A stretch of 44,592 nt of DNA from Colwellia sp. MB02u-6 (GTDB lineage: Bacteria > Pseudomonadota > Gammaproteobacteria > Enterobacterales > Alteromonadaceae), in contig NZ_JACGVG010000017.1 in assembly GCF_014077095.1 (NCBI RefSeq), positions 1-44,592 on the forward strand, read 5' to 3'. A model generated the notes under the pieces. The model made no database searches. It saw only the letters and a program-made list of their open reading frames with translations, and was not told where the DNA came from. Below are positions 43,516 through 44,592 of this stretch, piece after piece (position 1 is the first letter of the stretch; the number at the start of each line of letters is the position of its first letter). The position numbers were made by a program, and so were the translations under genes.

Positions 43516-44592
43516 TTAACTCATATGCCTTTGTTGTCGCTGCAGTGATTTATTTTTCACTATGGTTGCTGCTTGTGGAACCGCATAAAGGCTCAAGCTG
43601 CTAAACAAGCTTTTCAAATTAGCTGCCTCGTAATCCTGCTCTATTTTTTCGATAACTGTTTCATGTTTTTCAGGATACAAAGCTTCAACCGCTTGTGAAA
43701 TTAGCTCAAATAGCTTTTTCAGGTTAATTTTATGAATTTGCCCAGTTTTATTAAAAATCCACTCGGTAATCGCCATAAAATCATCAAACGGTTCATTCGA
43801 CAACATATGGGGTAAGGCGTATTTAAAACGCCCTGAATTACCTATCATGTCCCAATAGCGAGCAAAGCGGTTAATACGTTGCATGGTAGTAAAACTTACC
43901 CGGTCGGTACTTAAGATATTAAAAGGTGGCAAGGGATTAAAACGCAAATCAAATGCTTCGGTATGTCGAATGATCGGGCTACCTTTCAAACGTTTCAATA
44001 TACCCATTTGAATTTCATGCGGACGACAATGATAAAGTTGGTTGAAACTGTCTTTAAAGGTCTCAAAAGTTTCACCGGGTAAACCAAAAATAAGATCAGC
44101 ATGAATATGCGCGTGGGTATTATCTTTTAACCAGATTAAATTGTCTTTCGACTTAGCATTGTTTTGCTTACGGCTAATATTTTTTTGCACTTGTGTATTA
44201 AAGGTTTGTATACCAATTTCAAATTGCAAACTGCCTTCTGGAAATTGCGCTAACACCTCTTTTAACTTTCTAGGCAGATGATCAGGCACTACTTCAAAAT
44301 GCAGATAAAGATCGTTAGTCATTCGGTCTAGGAAAAACTGCATAATTTGCATTGTGGTATTAATATTTAAATTAAAGGTTCTATCGATAAACTTAAAGTT
44401 ACGTGCACCACGATTATATAAAATTTCCATTTGCTCAAGAAATATTACTATCTCAAATGGCACAGAGGTTTTATCTAAAGACGATAAACAAAATTCACAC
44501 TTAAACGGACAACCACGCGAGGCTTCAACATATAGCAGACGATGGGTTAAATCTTCATCGGTATAATACTGATAAGGTGATGCTAGCTCATT
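43516..44592 (-). CDS. B12-binding-domain radical SAM protein, 5'-truncated by window edge
   Basis: 358 codons remain and the frame is open through the right edge of the window. The first residues inside it (LASPYQYYTDEDLTHR, LLYVEASRGCPFKCEFCLS) hold the CxxxCxxC motif for the [4Fe-4S] cluster (CPFKCEFC), so the missing front should contain the cobalamin-binding or other N-terminal domain. The middle has GARNFKFIDRTFN, LQFEIGIQTFNTQVQK and DLIFGLPGETFETFKDSF, standard for radical SAM proteins; the C-terminus (about 200-358) fits the DUF4080 extension. The substrate is unknown. A GTG at 44463 is not the start, because the homologous sequence continues upstream. Confidence 0.85.
   Translation of the reverse strand, partial: NELASPYQYYTDEDLTHRLLYVEASRGCPFKCEFCLSSLDKTSVPFEIVIFLEQMEILYNRGARNFKFIDRTFNLNINTTMQIMQFFLDRMTNDLYLHFEVVPDHLPRKLKEVLAQFPEGSLQFEIGIQTFNTQVQKNISRKQNNAKSKDNLIWLKDNTHAHIHADLIFGLPGETFETFKDSFNQLYHCRPHEIQMGILKRLKGSPIIRHTEAFDLRFNPLPPFNILSTDRVSFTTMQRINRFARYWDMIGNSGRFKYALPHMLSNEPFDDFMAITEWIFNKTGQIHKINLKKLFELISQAVEALYPEKHETVIEKIEQDYEAANLKSLFSSLSLYAVPQAATIVKNKSLQRQQRHMS

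Overview
The window reads as chromosome of an AT-rich marine gammaproteobacterium of the Alteromonadales, most likely Colwelliaceae (Colwellia/Thalassotalea-like). This is inferred from the protein style of the core genes (ydjA-sppA-ansA, yeaC, minCDE, zapA, opdB, trxC) and from an ice-binding-like secreted protein. No rRNA or tRNA gene was seen to confirm the placement.

Positions 1-11500 are accessory DNA. They hold a broken IS1182-type element, a secreted DUF3494-like (ice-binding-like) protein, a RAYT/IS200-like transposase, remnants of an IS66 transposase, a LacI regulator and a small tyrosine recombinase, a PEP-CTERM surface protein, and a short run of integron gene cassettes with attC-like sites but no integron integrase (a CALIN-type array, about 8790-10850). 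The two secreted-protein genes share a similar 5' leader with a possible hairpin just before the ribosome binding site. The PEP-CTERM gene also has a good sigma-54-like promoter.

Positions 11500-19450 form a catabolic or detoxification cluster on the minus strand: a CmcJ/NvfI-like oxygenase, an Old Yellow Enzyme, YqhD aldehyde reductase, CurA-type enone reductase, aldehyde dehydrogenase and a 2OG-Fe(II) oxygenase, with a divergent LysR regulator. The curA gene is frameshifted by a third copy of an 8-bp tandem repeat; removing exactly one copy restores a 347-codon frame.

Positions 19550-25080 carry a tightly overlapping three-gene operon: an SMC-like ATPase of the DUF3584/MksB/JetC type, a KITE-like (MukE/MksE) protein and a probable kleisin. 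No JetD/MksG nuclease gene is next to it. The ATPase comes first and has an atypical ABC signature. This is the best candidate in the window for a poorly described DNA-handling or defence system.

Positions 25500-44592 are mostly core genes: ydjA/sppA/ansA; a DUF349 protein with yeaC; a zinc-ribbon membrane protein; an AGCS symporter; an M14 carboxypeptidase; a thioredoxin-like membrane protein; minCDE next to zapA and its coiled-coil partner; oligopeptidase B; thioredoxin 2; and the 5'-truncated end of a radical SAM protein running off the right edge.
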